Below, piece by piece: positions 11,801 to 23,616 of a stretch of 64,000 bases of DNA. A program made the translations under genes and the position numbers. Each line of letters starts with the position of its first letter. The first letter of the stretch is position 1. This DNA comes from Heliocidaris erythrogramma (Eukaryota; Echinodermata; Echinoidea; Camarodonta; Echinometridae), in NCBI GenBank assembly GCA_025617745.1, contig CM046869.1, forward strand, positions 10,187,168 to 10,251,167. Direction: 5' to 3'. A model generated the notes under the pieces. That model did no database searches. It had not been told where the DNA came from and saw nothing but the letters and a program-made list of their open reading frames with translations.

Positions 11801-14800
11801 ACGTATTGTCTATTGTTACTTTTAATTAATGCAATTAAAAAAAAACCCTCGTTATATGAATCCAGAATATTATATCAAAATTATATTACCCCGAATGGCC
11901 AAGAAACGGTCAGTCTGGAGTCGGTTTGGCGGTGTGGCTTGGCGGTGTTTGCATTTGAGCTTAGTACGTCGTCCACTCACTGACCTAAATGCAGTGATCA
12001 TGCCTGTACTGTTTCCATGTAAACAGGGCTTATCGACAGAAAAGTCTGTTCACCCTTCAAAACGTGTTCACGAATGTGTGATCAGTGATGTTTGTGTGTG
12101 TATTCTGCGGTTATAAATATGACACGATTACACGATTATCGCGGTGATTTATGGCTCTGTATATACGGTCTGGCGAATATGTGACTTCCTTTATACAAGT
12201 TCATTAGACACGACTCTTAAGTTAAATTAAGCAGGGAAGTGTACACTTCCTTGAGTTAACTTAAGGTAACCAGTCAGAAGTGTGAAGAAGATCCATCATA
12301 AAATAACTTGTTGATACATCATGTTTTTGAGGGTGTAATTTTTCTGATGTACATTTCTTTTAATCTATTTTTATGGAAATTGAATAATTATGGTCAACTT
12401 ACATATTCAATGTTGATAATGATGAAACGATCCCACGATGAGGTTTTAACTGAATATCTTGTACTTTGTAATGACGAACATTGAATCAAAATCTTGATAT
12501 CTCTCAATGAGACAGAATAAGATTATGAGTAAGAGAATGAGAGAGAGAGAGAGAGAGCCAGACAGACTGAGACTGACAGACAGAAAGACAGGGAGAGAGA
12601 GAGAGAGGGGGGGGGGGGGATAAGAGAGATAGGAGGGATTGACTTAGATTTGCTTTGACGTGTATATATTCTATCTTTTCTGAAGGGTCATATAATCAAA
12701 CTTCAGTTTGAGTAAGCCAGATTATAACCATCAACATCATTGTAAAAATTATATCGTTCTCACTGTTTATTTAAACAATGATGATAATAATGATTATGAT
12801 GATATGATGATAATAATGATGACGATGCATATAAAGCACACTTAGAAAAAAGGTTCAGGTTTGCACCCTAAATGCAACACTGGCAGCACCTTTTGGGGTG
12901 CAATCATGCACCCTACATGAAAAGGGTGCAAAAATGCACCTTTTTGTTCTTATTTGCACCCTTTAATGCCCGTTTGCACCCTAAATGATGCAACTTTCCA
13001 CCTGTAAGGTTGCAGAAACGTTTGCATCCAAAAGGGTGCAAATTTGTACATTTTCTAAAGGGTACAACTCTGCAAATTGTAGCCAACTGCACCCTTAAAG
13101 CAAAGTTGCACCAAAAAAGGTGCTGCCAGTGTTGCATTTGAAGGGTGCAAAATTGTACCTTTATTTCTAAGTGTGTGGTAATAATTATGGTCCAGGGTAG
13201 CATCATCAGTATTAGTTATGCTCTTTCTGGGGGCTCTGCAATTATTATTACCCCAGTTACCATGCGCCTTGTCCAAGGATGTTAGCAAGGGCCAAACCTA
13301 GGATCTCTATATATATATGCGAAGAGCCTTCACCAATAATAACAGTGCTCCCATATAACAGCAATGATAATAATTTACATTAATTTTGTCCTCCCTTTCT
13401 TCTTTCTCGGCAATAAATATATTCTTTATTTTTGGTAACTTTAATAGGGCCAAGTACGACGTACGCGGGCTGGATCTTTGAACGAGACAGCCTCTCATCG
13501 TCGTTCTTCGCCATCTTTGCATTGATCACGGTGGCCCATGTGATGCAGGGTCCAACACTCTCGTTGACGGACACATCAACCCTCCACACTCTGGGGCCGT
13601 CGAAGAGCCACGAGTATGGGTGGCAGGTGGCCTTTGGGAAAGCATCCTTCGCCATCTAGTGAGTACATACTGTATCCAGGGGTGTTGCTCTGTCGGATGC
13701 AGGGGGGGGGGGGGGGTCCGACCACACCCAACTCCATCCCCCTTCCCTTTTCTGCCCCCCTCCCGCAACGCTACCGATGCCTCTTCTACAAATTAAACAT
13801 TTATAACTTCAACCATACATGGACCCGATACGTTCAATTCGATTCATTTTCTTTTCCTTTTCCTTTTCTTTTCTTTTCCTTTTTCCTTTTCCTTTTCCTT
13901 TTCCTTTTCCTTTTCCTTTTCATTTTCCTTTTCCTTTTCCTTTTCCTTTTTCCTTTTCCTTTTCCTTTTCCTTTTCCTTTTCCTTTTCTTTTCCTTTTCT
14001 TTTCCTTTTCCTTTTCCTTTTCCTTTTCCTTTTCCTTTCCTTTCCCTTTCCTTTTCCTTTTCCTTTTCCTTTTCCTTCTTCTTTTCCTTCTTCTTTTTCC
14101 TTTTCCTTTTCCTTTTCCTTCTTCTTTTTCTTTTTCTTTTTCTTTTTCTTTTTCTTCTTCTTCTTCTCCTCCTCCTTGCATTGTCATTGTAGTTGGCTAA
14201 AAGTATTCATCTCTAGAATATAACCACTTTAAGCGGGGAGTACATTATAAAAAGACAGTTCAAACGAGGGAAGAAAATAAAGCTTTTGGATATTCCATCT
14301 CAATTTCCACGAAAGGAAGTTTTAGTATTGACAGGGATGTCATATTGAGCTTTCATTCATTTCACGTGGTTTGCAACGCTTAATAATTGAAGTCTAAATG
14401 AACAAGGTTTTAAAAGGCAGAACCAGTCAGGTCAGTTTCCCAGTCCTGACAGCACAGCGGGCTTACCCACTGACCCAAAAAATTACGAACGAAAATGATA
14501 TAACAGATTTAAAATGGAAGAGCGCTGATTAAAAATGACATACTGTATATGCATTCGTTGTTGCAAGTCATATTATCTATCTTTTTCTGTCATTCATGTT
14601 GACATAAAATATTTCATTACGTGTTAGAGATATGCACATGTACTGCTGAAAAACAAGATTTACTCATAATTGACATATTTTGTTACTATTGCTTTCTGAC
14701 GCTGATGCGCTCATGTCATATCGGTAGAAACGAGCGCACGAGTTTCAGCTGCCTATAATTGGTAGTACATGTACTAGGAAATCCTTTCAGAGCTTTTCAA

Positions 14801-17800
14801 AACGCTAGGTTATGGAAATATGGTTACATGTTGTTTTTCCGAAGGTTCATAATTCCGAAGATTCGTTTTTTCCAAAGGTTCGTTACTCCAACGGTTAGTA
14901 ATTCCGAAAATGAAATATGGTTCGTGATTCCAAAAAATGAAATTGGTTACATATTTCCGAAGGTTCGTAATTCCGAAGAGTGATGTAGTTATTGCAGTTT
15001 CTTAATTATGAACTTTCGGAATTATGAACCCATTTTCATTTTCGGAATTACTAACCTTGGTAATAAAGAAGCTTCGGAGTAATGCATCAAAATATGTTTG
15101 GGAATATGAACCCTGTTTCAGAATTACGAATCTTCGGAATTGTGAAACTCTGGAAAAACAAGGTTGGCGGTAGGAGTTGGTGTGGCATTCGATTTGCCTT
15201 TTTTAAAATTCCATTCCTTTCTTTCACAAACTTTCCCTGGAGTGACTAAGATCTTCTATCAAATGGAGTTTAAATCATTGTATAAGTACCACACTGTAAA
15301 CTGTATTTTGTTTATATCTGATGTCAAACAACTGAATGTTATGTTCTTTGAAATCGTGCGGAAAATAAAGTTTTGAAGTATTTACAAAGGCAGGATTTTA
15401 AATCATTTTTTCGAGACATTGAACTGAATCATCTGAGTTAATTTTCCATGAAAACATAATTATGGGCGAGTCCAAAGTATTTCGTCCCATGGGCCAACAT
15501 TCCCATCCACATCAAAGATTGGGAGGTAGGATGAACAAATACCCAGATATCAGTATAAACCAAATATCAAGGAAAATAATAGTAGTTTCAATGTTTATCA
15601 TGTTCGTAATTTCATGGTAGTTGGTAATGTATGGTACACAGAATGACAAAATACCTACACATATATATTTTCTCAATTTTTCCAAATTTTCATCGTCCGT
15701 TTCAGCATAATTTTGATAACCATCATCATTGACATGGCATCATCCACGTGGTCACGATGCGGTCTCGAGATACATGTCGAAGATTACCGAATAGCATTCG
15801 TCGTCTTCTTCGGAACTACGAGCTGCGCCATCGGACTCCTCTTCGCCTACTGCATCAATATGAAGGTATGATCATAAAATGACGTCCACAGTCACTTTCA
15901 CTTCCAACAAACATGACAAAAGAACTGTTTATTGGGATGGGGTTTAAGAAAGGAAAAAAACAAAAACAAAGGGCGGGGATCGAATCTCGGGCTTTAGTAA
16001 AGACATATCAGATGGCCCACATTGTCTCAAAATGGCATTAAACTGGCAAAAATTGAACAGCGCCACCTTACAGTAACTGCTAAAATGATATTATAATTTG
16101 AAAATTAATTGCATTTTATTTTGAATTTCGACAAACAGCTTGGTAAATAGGTACATTCTATATTTCAAACTATTATTTTTGACGTTGCACATGTGGAAAA
16201 TTGCCTACAGACACATTCTGAGCTTCCACAAACTAGAATGGGGCATGATGGGAGGCACATACACTTATCAAATCCTGTTGAAAGATGGCGCCATTAGGAG
16301 CTTCAAATAATTACTGTCACTTTAAGCTAAAGGTGTAGCAATATTTGATATGTGCACAGATCCTCGGTCCTTTCTTAGCCATATGTTTCGTTGAAATTTG
16401 GGGTTATGTGAATAATGTAATACCCGATAATTTGTTAAATGGACTATTTCTTGAAAGAAATCAATAGAGGTGACGGTCTCCATGCTTTGCAAACCGCAAA
16501 AATGAATGAAAGGAATGCGGAAGAGACAGTGTGAGAAGGAGAGAGGGAGAGAGAGGGGAGATTGAGGGAGAGAGAAAGAGAGAGAGAGAGAGAGAGTCCG
16601 AGGGAAGAGAGAGAGAGGGGGGGGGATAACAGAAGAAAAAGAGAGGGAGAATAACATAAGAGAAAGAACAGAAGGTAAGATAGAAAAAGCGAGGAGATTA
16701 GAAAAGACAAAGGGAAGAGGAGAGGGAGGGGGGGGGGGGGGGGAGAATAAAAGAGTTAATACCCTAGAAGTTTAGCTTAGAGGCAATGAGTATAGGATTA
16801 GTGCTTCTCTGATTATTCTCTTTCACCATTTGACATCTCGATCTACAACATTGTATTTATATTATTTACAATAATTTTCCCGATAATTTCATACTTCAAT
16901 TTTTTTGTTTTATCGATCTTGTCCTTTTTTTCCATCAAGTCCCTTTTTTCCATCAAACTCGTGATCCTTGAATTTCAGTTATATGAGTTTTGTGTGTGGG
17001 GGGGGGGGGGGGGTTCTTTGTGTGTTTTTAAATCAATTTGAAAAATGAATTCACTTTCAAATGTTTTGTTTGCTACAGTTCGACAATCCCAACGAGTCCA
17101 ATATCTACAATCTGAAAGTTCTCTTCTGTCGGTTAAACAACGCATGTCTGCTTCCTATCCTGTGCTACTTGGCGGCAAACGAGGGCGCTATATCGGTATT
17201 CCTTCCTTTTCATCTCACAAATCTCGGTAAGTCATCATATTTATGAATGTCCGAGCTAAATTTGATGAAAGCTTAACGTATAAGTGGCAGTGGTGGATTA
17301 AGGGGGGACACTTCCAGCCCATGCCCACTCCCCACCCCTTTTAAAAGAAAAGTTTACATTGTGCCCCCTCCCCTTTTTTGTCAGATAATTTAGGAGGACA
17401 GCTGGACTAAAATAAATGGGATAGCCTTGTTTTGTATTCTTTTTTTTTTACTTGTCAGAAAATTTTCTGAGATTATTGCCGCCCCTTTTACAAAATCCTT
17501 GATCCGCCACTGGCCGTGGGTATTAGGTTTAATGCCCTGGTCGGTCCCTCCTGCCTGCGATCCAACGCACTTCCACAAATCTAACGGTTCAATGTCTTTT
17601 GTGTCTGCTTTTGTATTCGCATTTCATTGCAACTTTTTAGTATGAGAAAGGCCCTATTTGGGGCGGAATGGTATATCAAGTACACTTCTGTTTGGCTTGA
17701 GTATGATGTGGAAAAATTTAGGATCTCGTCACAAGACACACACAAAAATGGACTTTTACATCACCATTACTCAACGCATTCAATGTACTTATTCTACCAC

Positions 17801-20606
17801 ATAGGGGCGGATCCAGGATTTAGTATAAGGGGGGGGGGTTATGGGGGTCGACTTTCCCTCCATAATTCTCTGACAAGCAAAAAAAAAAGGCCTTCATTCT
17901 AAAAGGGGGAGCACAATCGACAGAAGGGCGGATCCTCTGTGGTCAAAATGCATACTTTTCTTCCAAAGGGGGGGGGGGGGGGGCACGGGCCGGAAGTCCC
18001 CCCCTGGATCCACCAATGCTACCACCTATACTTGTGTTGAGAGAGAAATTTACACTTGAAATGCCTTGCCAGTGTTGTAGTCAAGGCCCAACAACCCTCA
18101 AGGCCAAGGCATTGAAAAAAATGGCCTTAAGGCCAAGGCCGAGCATCATGGCATTACAACACTGTGTCTTGCAGAATTTACCAAACAGGGGTTTGAACCA
18201 ACAAAGCTCGTGATTGAAAGTAACGGAACCACTTTCCCCTTCCATTCTGCTCCTTCACAATTTCAGGACGATTCTTAGTAATAAATATTTAATGCAACAA
18301 CCGGCTTTTCTCCGACATACAACACAATAATACACTTGATAAACAAGGAGAAACATTTGCTATGTTACCCTTTATGGGTAACGTATAAATGGTAGAGGCG
18401 TCAGAATCGAATACTTGGCTTGCGAGGCAAAGATCGTGGGTACAAGCTTCGGCACGGCACTCCACTCCACTCGTGTGCTTTGGAGAGACGTTTACCTGCA
18501 TTTGCCAGATCCAGGAGTAGTGAATGGTTACCGGTAGGCAGAAATATTACGAGAATACTATACAGCCATGCTATAAACCGAGAAAATTAACTTCAGGACT
18601 GCAAATTTTCGTAAACCTTCTTATATTTCATCGATCTTTTTCTCAAACTCTCCAACACGAGGGTAAATAATGTGTCCAACCAACTTTTGTTAATTTTATT
18701 TAATTAATTGGTCAATTCTATTTGTGTCCGATTTGGGTAATATTTAGCACAATTTGGAGTAGTGATTTTTTATTTAAAGTGACCATGACTGACAAATAAT
18801 TAACCTCGTGTTGGTCTATTTTTACTCACCTTATTTTTTGTTGCAGCGAAAAGAGAGTCATGCGTGACATACAAATGCATTATACATTATTTTATTGATT
18901 TTTTGATTTTTTTTTCCCCCAGGGAGTCCCAACTTTCTTGTGAAGTCCGTCCGCATTGTGAGCGGTGTTTCGGAGCTCTTTCTTGCCTTCCACTTGGGCC
19001 AGCTTATCCAGTCCCGGGGCCACATTGTACTCCTGTCCTGTGGGGCTATAGGCTATCTGCTCTGTTTTCTTGGCTATGCTCTCATCACCTCGCCCTTCGG
19101 CATCCTCCCGGTACAGATCATCCATGGTAAGTTCACGTCAGAGGCAGTGGAATAGCTACCTTCGTATATGATACAGTACCAGTCAGCATTCACTGACTAC
19201 ACTGTTAACACTATTCAAGCCAGAACAATGGGATTAGCAGACCAAATCTATTGGGCTGAATAGTGTAATAGTGTAGTCAATGAATGCTGACTGCCACCCC
19301 CTTCCATCGGTGGGATTGTTCCCCGATGTATAATCATTACCCTCCCTCACCCACCCACCCCCCTCCCCAGTTAGATCGTTGCACCAATGACCCCCCTCAA
19401 TGGCTTGACCAACGACCATAGGTGTAGACTGGGATGTGATTGAGCAGTTATTACCCTCCTCTGTTATTTAGAGGTTAACTCTCGGGGCTATTTATGCAAC
19501 ATCAATGTACAAGCATGATTGTTCTAAATTCAAGAAGTAGTGTTTATTTAAATCCCATCTGCGTTTTATAATTTAGAATTAGGGGCACTTTGGGGACAAG
19601 ATCCGCGATATGTTTTTTTTTTTTTTTTTCTTTGTTTCCCCCTTTTTATTCCTTTGAGACCCGCATTTAGTGTCAATCTGAGGGAAATGGTAGGAACACA
19701 AATCAGCTGCTGATATTACTTTTGACATTTTATTTGCTTCTTCTTTTTCTTTCCACCTTAAAAATTGGCACCCTAAAGGTATGTCCCATGCTCTGACTTG
19801 GAATGTATTGGTGGCACGGCTCAGTGGGGAAGTCGACCCCGAAAACCTAGCGACCATGCAGGGGTGTCTGTCGGGCTTCTATCTGTGTGGACTCGGGCTA
19901 GGCGCCGTTGTTGCTGGTGTAGGGGTGACCCACTTAGGTGCCCCCATCACTTTCTTCTGTTTCGCCTTTGCTTGCCTTATCGCGGGTATCCTCATGGGGA
20001 TAGGGTCTATGGTGAGTAGACATGGCAAATTCATCCTATCGTATATCTCTCTCTTTCTCTCTTTAGATTTCTGTTATTACAATAATTCGTTATTGTTCTT
20101 TTTTTTCCGATGGTATAATGACAGCCATGATCAGGGGCTGATCAGGATTGAGTAAAAGAGGGGGCACACAAATGAAGGTTTGTCAACTTTGGAAGAGGTA
20201 GACCTTCAAAATTAGCTCAGTGGGGGGGGGGGGGGGGGTCCAGTTTCCCTCAATAATTCCCTGACAAGCAAAAAAAAAAAAAAAAAGGTCTTCATTCTAA
20301 AAAAGGGGGGGGCACGATCGAGAAAATGGCAGATCGTCTATGGTCAAAATGCATACTTTTCTCCCAAAGGGGGGGGGGGGGGCACGGGCCGGAAGTGCCC
20401 CTCCCCCTGGATCCGCCAATGGTCATGATAATGTGCCAGGTGTACCGTCTTTCCCTTCTACCATTTATACCATAATCAAAACATGTATACTAATTATTTT
20501 ATTTTCATACTTCAATTTTCAGAGTTCAAATGAGAGAGCAACACGGATAAACTCAATAAGATACAATCCTCTCCCCGAGTCAGACGAGTCAGATTATGCG
20601 GGCTGA
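8892..20606 (+). CDS. MFSD6-like major facilitator superfamily transporter (7 coding exons)
   Basis: Coding exons: 8892-9810 (exon begins 8870 after a CAG acceptor), 13448-13658, 15706-15865, 17079-17226, 18923-19126, 19779-20011 and 20523-20606 (TGA). All junctions have GT/AG and phases 1, 2, 0, 1, 1, 0 join in frame to 652 residues. The ATG at 8892 is chosen because the open frame upstream contains only the acceptor and a GTG. Residues 1-100 are cytosolic and charged, with an acidic run D74-D80. The first helix pair follows (RGGEACLTMYISFYALQ, residues 111-127), then GYIADKFRCRK (154-164), the MFS loop 2-3 signature. A long non-membrane loop (about 186-320) has sequons NFT and NVT. Later exons give the remaining helices (e.g. 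ILITIIIDMAS, GCLSGFYLCGLGLGAVVAG). The family transports unknown substrates in most animals. MFSD6 versus MFSD6-like was not resolved. Confidence 0.85.
10320..10401. repeat. Truncated G-rich hAT-like MITE
   Basis: Starts CAGTGGCAGATTCAGG, contains a G-run of about 23, and ends near GATCCTCCGCC. It looks like an internally deleted, diverged copy of the family at 23294-23616. Confidence 0.4.
10955..11168. mobile_element. hAT-like MITE with 8-bp target duplication
   Basis: Ends CAGTGGCGTAGCCAGG and (inverted) CACTGGCGTAGCTAGG. It is flanked by CACAGAAC (10947-10954) and TACAGAAC (11169-11176), a 7/8 match. CA...TG ends with 8-bp duplications are the hAT signature. Non-coding, 214 bp. Confidence 0.75.
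11553..11696. mobile_element. Foldback MITE with 5-bp flanking duplication
   Basis: Arms CCTGGGGAGCGTTTCATCAA and the complement at the right end, with similarity continuing through GTTTTGTCAGTGATTTTT. Flanked by TGTCA on both sides (11548-11552 and 11697-11701). 144 bp, non-coding. Confidence 0.7.
12837..13175. mobile_element. Foldback MITE built of TTGCACCCT motifs
   Basis: Arms of about 70 bp begin CACACTTAGAAA. Both contain AATGCAACACTGGCAGCACC. The middle repeats TGCACCCT/AGGGTGCA many times in both orientations. Confidence 0.7.
13839..14175 (+). repeat. Long TTTTCC polypyrimidine microsatellite
   Basis: About 330 bp of almost uninterrupted pyrimidines on the plus strand, mostly TTTTCC hexamers, later TTC and TTTTTC variants. 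It lies in intron 2, close downstream of exon 2. The long Phe/Leu/Ser-type and Lys/Arg-type open frames across it are artefacts of the repeat. Confidence 0.95.
14836..15150. repeat. Foldback/tandem repeat of TTCCGAA motifs
   Basis: The left half repeats variants of GGTTCGTAATTCCGAA. The right half repeats the complement (TTCGGAATTATGAACC), separated by a short centre. This is an imperfect palindrome about 315 bp long. Confidence 0.6.
15866..17078 (+). other. Transporter intron 3
   Basis: GTATGA donor, CTACAG acceptor. Includes a GA-rich tract at about 16528-16745 with G-runs, and a G-run at about 16998-17013. No additional exon was recognised. Confidence 0.6.
17288..17512. mobile_element. 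hAT-like MITE
   Basis: Starts CAGTGGTGGATTAAGG and ends, inverted, CAGTGGCGGATCAAGG. The internal part is C-rich, then T-rich. Flanking duplication is unclear. Confidence 0.6.
17802..18018. mobile_element. G-rich hAT-like MITE with 8-bp TSD
   Basis: Terminal GGGGCGGATCCAGG and GGATCCACCAATG, with internal G-runs and the family motif GCATACTTTTCTTCCAAA. Flanked by CTACCACA (17794-17801) and CTACCACC (18019-18026), 7/8 identical. Confidence 0.75.
19127..19778 (+). other. Transporter intron 5 with hairpin
   Basis: GTAAGT donor, AAAG acceptor. Positions 19182-19291 form a foldback with arms of about 37 bp (GTCAGCATTCACTGACTACA and its imperfect complement). Nothing else was recognised. Confidence 0.6.
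20132..20421. mobile_element. G-rich hAT-like MITE with 8-bp TSD
   Basis: CAGGGGCTGATCAGG at the left and GGATCCGCCAATG at the right, with three G-runs inside. Flanked by GCCATGAT (20124-20131) and GTCATGAT (20422-20429), 7/8 identical. It sits in the last intron of the transporter (20012-20522). Confidence 0.75.
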
Positions 20607-22480
20607 ACGAAAGAAACACAAACTTTCATCCTATCGTTGGTGTGCACGAAAGAATGGCGCGAACAGATGCGCGGACAACATGCAGATGTACATTCAAGAA
20701 AACGCATTCCAAAGTGTAGACCCTCATGCACATGAGACGTCTGTTGCTGACGTTAGGACCTCGTCTGTGATTAATTTTGTTCGGTCTTTTGCCTGTCATT
20801 AAGAGTGCTATCATTTACAAAGTGATTGCATAATGAACAGAGCAAATAGTACTTTTCATAACTGGCTTATGGATTCATTGCCCTTGCTATGATCACAGGC
20901 TCAATTAGCGCAGGCACTGACGCATTTGAAATGACGCCTCGCGTGGTCCGGGCTTTACTCACTGTTATTTATACTTCAGAAATCAACACTAAACAGTTTG
21001 GAAAGTTTTCCAAAAATAATGTTGGCGCCCTATTTCGAGATGATCTGAAGTGCATCAAAGTCATTTCTTACGACACCTGCCTCTTTGCGCCATCCATTTC
21101 TTCTCGATCTCTTGTAGAGAGAGCGGTAATTGTTATCAGATGCCTCTCCAAAATTTGGTCCTGCAAACTTAATCACTTACGATTACTACATTTCCAGCAC
21201 TGATATAAAAAGGAATCAAGGAAGGAAGTCTACGATATTTTCTAATCAAACACGCCTGGCACACATTATCCTTGTGATACTATCCCAGGCATTTTAATCA
21301 ATGCAGAAAAATAGGAGAAACGGCTCAACGAAAGTCATTTGAGAAGAAATCGATGATAAATGTTTTTAAAAGTTTTGAACTTTTTAAGTTTTGGAGATCC
21401 TGTGCAAGTTGGTAGCAATTTAAATTTTTCTTTGCGGGATACTCTCCATTGTTTTACAGAAATTAAAGGAGTTCATAAATTTCATTATTCTCTACATAAA
21501 ATGTATTCTTAAACTTGTGCAGAGAATATTTTACTATAAAATATATTCTTTATAAACTTTCAGTATATGAAATAAATAATATACACATTCATCTAAACCC
21601 AAGAATTTCGATATCCTTTTTAATTTCTCTGCACAGAACAAACAAAGAACAGCTCGCAATTGACTTTAAACGGTCGCCTAATTTTTCTGTTTTTATATTT
21701 CGTCAATCTTTTTCTCAAATTTTCGCAGACTGTTTGTTCAGATTTTTCCGATTTCATTCAATTCAACTTGACGTTAGGTGTAGGGACGTGGCCTTTAGTT
21801 ATATGCTTTCACCGATGAGATAGGAATTTCATGCAAAGATTCTTTAATTATTCTAATTGGCTCGCGAAATACTGATCCTGTGGTAAATGGTAATAAGCAT
21901 ATTGTGATGTACATAAAATCTATATAGTAAATTTAATGTCATGAATGTGTGGCCCATGCACGATGTCTACTGACGCCCTCTGCTGACGCCATCATGCACT
22001 TTAGCTCAGTTTCAAGGGCATTATTTACCTGAACTGGATGAAATGTTTTTTTAAATTCAATTTTCAAATGGACATGAATGATTTTAAGTGAAAGATATTT
22101 GCAATTTAACGAAAGTATCATAATTGTAATCTTAACAATTTACAATTGGGTTTTGTTTGTTCAAAGATTTTTGGAAATGCTGATGGAGTATGAATATGGG
22201 ATATTTTTGGTTCTTAACAAATTGGATTTGGGATTCTATTATGTTTATACATATATAATGTATTTTCAAAATAACTAAACGATCTGTTGCTTGTTTTGAA
22301 AATTCTTGGGATTTCTCTCAGTTTACATAACCGGCATGTTTTATCAGTATTAATCAATGAATTACGATAAATCTATCGATAAACATAATAATTTGTAAAC
22401 ATATTTTTTAGGCATTACTCCCAGTGTTAAAGATCATTAAGCTTCTTCATTTACTAAACATAATAATGACTGTATGGTGT
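20607..22480. other. Transporter 3' flank; no other gene
   Basis: AT-rich DNA after the TGA. I did not locate a convincing polyadenylation site. A repeat fragment shared with 1100-1186 lies at 22395-22455. Confidence 0.5.
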
Positions 22481-22489
22481 TTTTATTAG

Positions 22490-22900
22490 CGGAGATGGAG
22501 AGAGAGAGACAGAGAGAGACAGAGAGAGACAGACAGAGACAGACAGAGAGGGGGAGAGGGATAGAGGAAGGGTCCAAAAGAGAAGTGAGAACAGAGACAG
22601 GGAGAGAGAGGGAGGGGTGGAGAGAAAAAAGAGAGGGGCTGGAAAGTGAGAACAGAGAGACAAGGGGGTAGGGAGAACGTGAGAAGGGAGGAAGAGAGAG
22701 GGGGAGAGAGATACAAGAAGTGGGCGGCAAAACAAGAACAAATATAGGAAGAGTGAAAGTGCTAAAGAGGAAGGAGAGGGGGTGAGAGCGAGAGGGGGGG
22801 GGGGGGGGGGGTAGGGCAGAGGTAGTAAGATGGTACACAATGGAAACGAGAAAGAGGGAGATCTATAGAGATGGAGAGAAAAGGATAGAAAGGATAGAAA
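22490..22900. repeat. GA-rich purine tract
   Basis: GAGAGACA- and GAGAGGG-type repeats over about 400 bp, with a G-run near 22794-22811. Opposite-strand Ser/Leu/Pro-rich open frames here are repeat artefacts. Confidence 0.9.
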
Positions 22901-23293
22901 GTGGGAACAAAATAAGGAATTTAAACTTCCACATTTTCCGATGAAGCCCATTCTCGTAAATAGTCACGCCGCCTTCATCACACATCATAATCACATGATG
23001 AAAGGTTCTATCTTAGTCGACAGTTGGTAAATGCATATTGTAAATGATGAAATAATTTATGACCGCATTGCAAAATGCAATTAAAATGTATTTCGATACA
23101 TGATACATTTCTTTACAAGTAAGATGCCATTGTGATGAAAATCCCCCTTTTTGGTACATTATCAGCTCACATTTATATGGGGATTCCCCATTTTTGTATT
23201 ATACGCATTGTTCATTACAGTCATTACTCAATGCGTTATGCATGTGCTTTTTACCGGCTTTCTTTTGCGAGTTGATATTTAATATAATAAATG

Positions 23294-23616
23294 CAGGGGC
23301 GGATCCAGGATTAAGTATAAGGGGGCACACAAATGCAGGTTTGTCAAGTTTTGGAAAAGGTAGACCCGTATATTTTTGGTCTCGCCAGCTTCTCGAAAAG
23401 TCGCTCAGTGGGGGGTGGGGGGGGGGGGGGGGGTCAGTTTCCCTCCATAATTCTCTGACAAGCCAACAAAAAAAAAGGTCATCATTCTAAGGGGGGGGGG
23501 GGCACAATCGAGAAAATGGCGGATCGTCTATGGTCAAAGTGCATACTTTTCTTCCAAGGGGGGGGGGGGGGGGGGGGGGGGGGACGGGCCGGAAGTGCCC
23601 CCTGGATCCGCCAATG
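23294..23616. mobile_element. G-rich hAT-like MITE, full-length type copy
   Basis: CAGGGGCGGATCCAGG at the left and, inverted, CATTGGCGGATCCAGG at the right. The inner part has four G-runs (up to about 25 G) separated by conserved unique segments such as TTCCCTCCATAATTC. Flanked by AATAAATG (23286-23293) and GATAAATG (23617-23624), 7/8 identical. 323 bp, non-coding. Confidence 0.8.

Larger units (their letters stand above)
9811..13447 (+). other. Transporter intron 1
   Basis: GTAAGT donor at 9811, TAG acceptor at 13446-13447. It carries the MITEs listed separately, long G-runs at about 10355-10377 and 10929-10945, and a GA/CA microsatellite at 12538-12620. An ATG/ATA triplet-rich run lies at about 12775-12830. 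No other exon was recognised. Confidence 0.6.
13659..15705 (+). other. Transporter intron 2
   Basis: GTGAGT donor at 13659, TTTCAG acceptor ending 15705. It contains the polypyrimidine tract and a foldback listed separately. A G-run lies at about 13700-13716. Nothing else was recognised. Confidence 0.6.
17227..18922 (+). other. Transporter intron 4
   Basis: GTAAGT donor, CCCCAG acceptor. Holds two hAT-like MITEs (17288-17512, 17802-18018). The rest shows nothing recognisable. Confidence 0.6.

Noticed and set aside
13616..14223. Long Phe-rich and Lys/Arg-rich open frames
   Set aside because: Translation of the TTTTCC repeat; only 13448-13658 is a real exon here.
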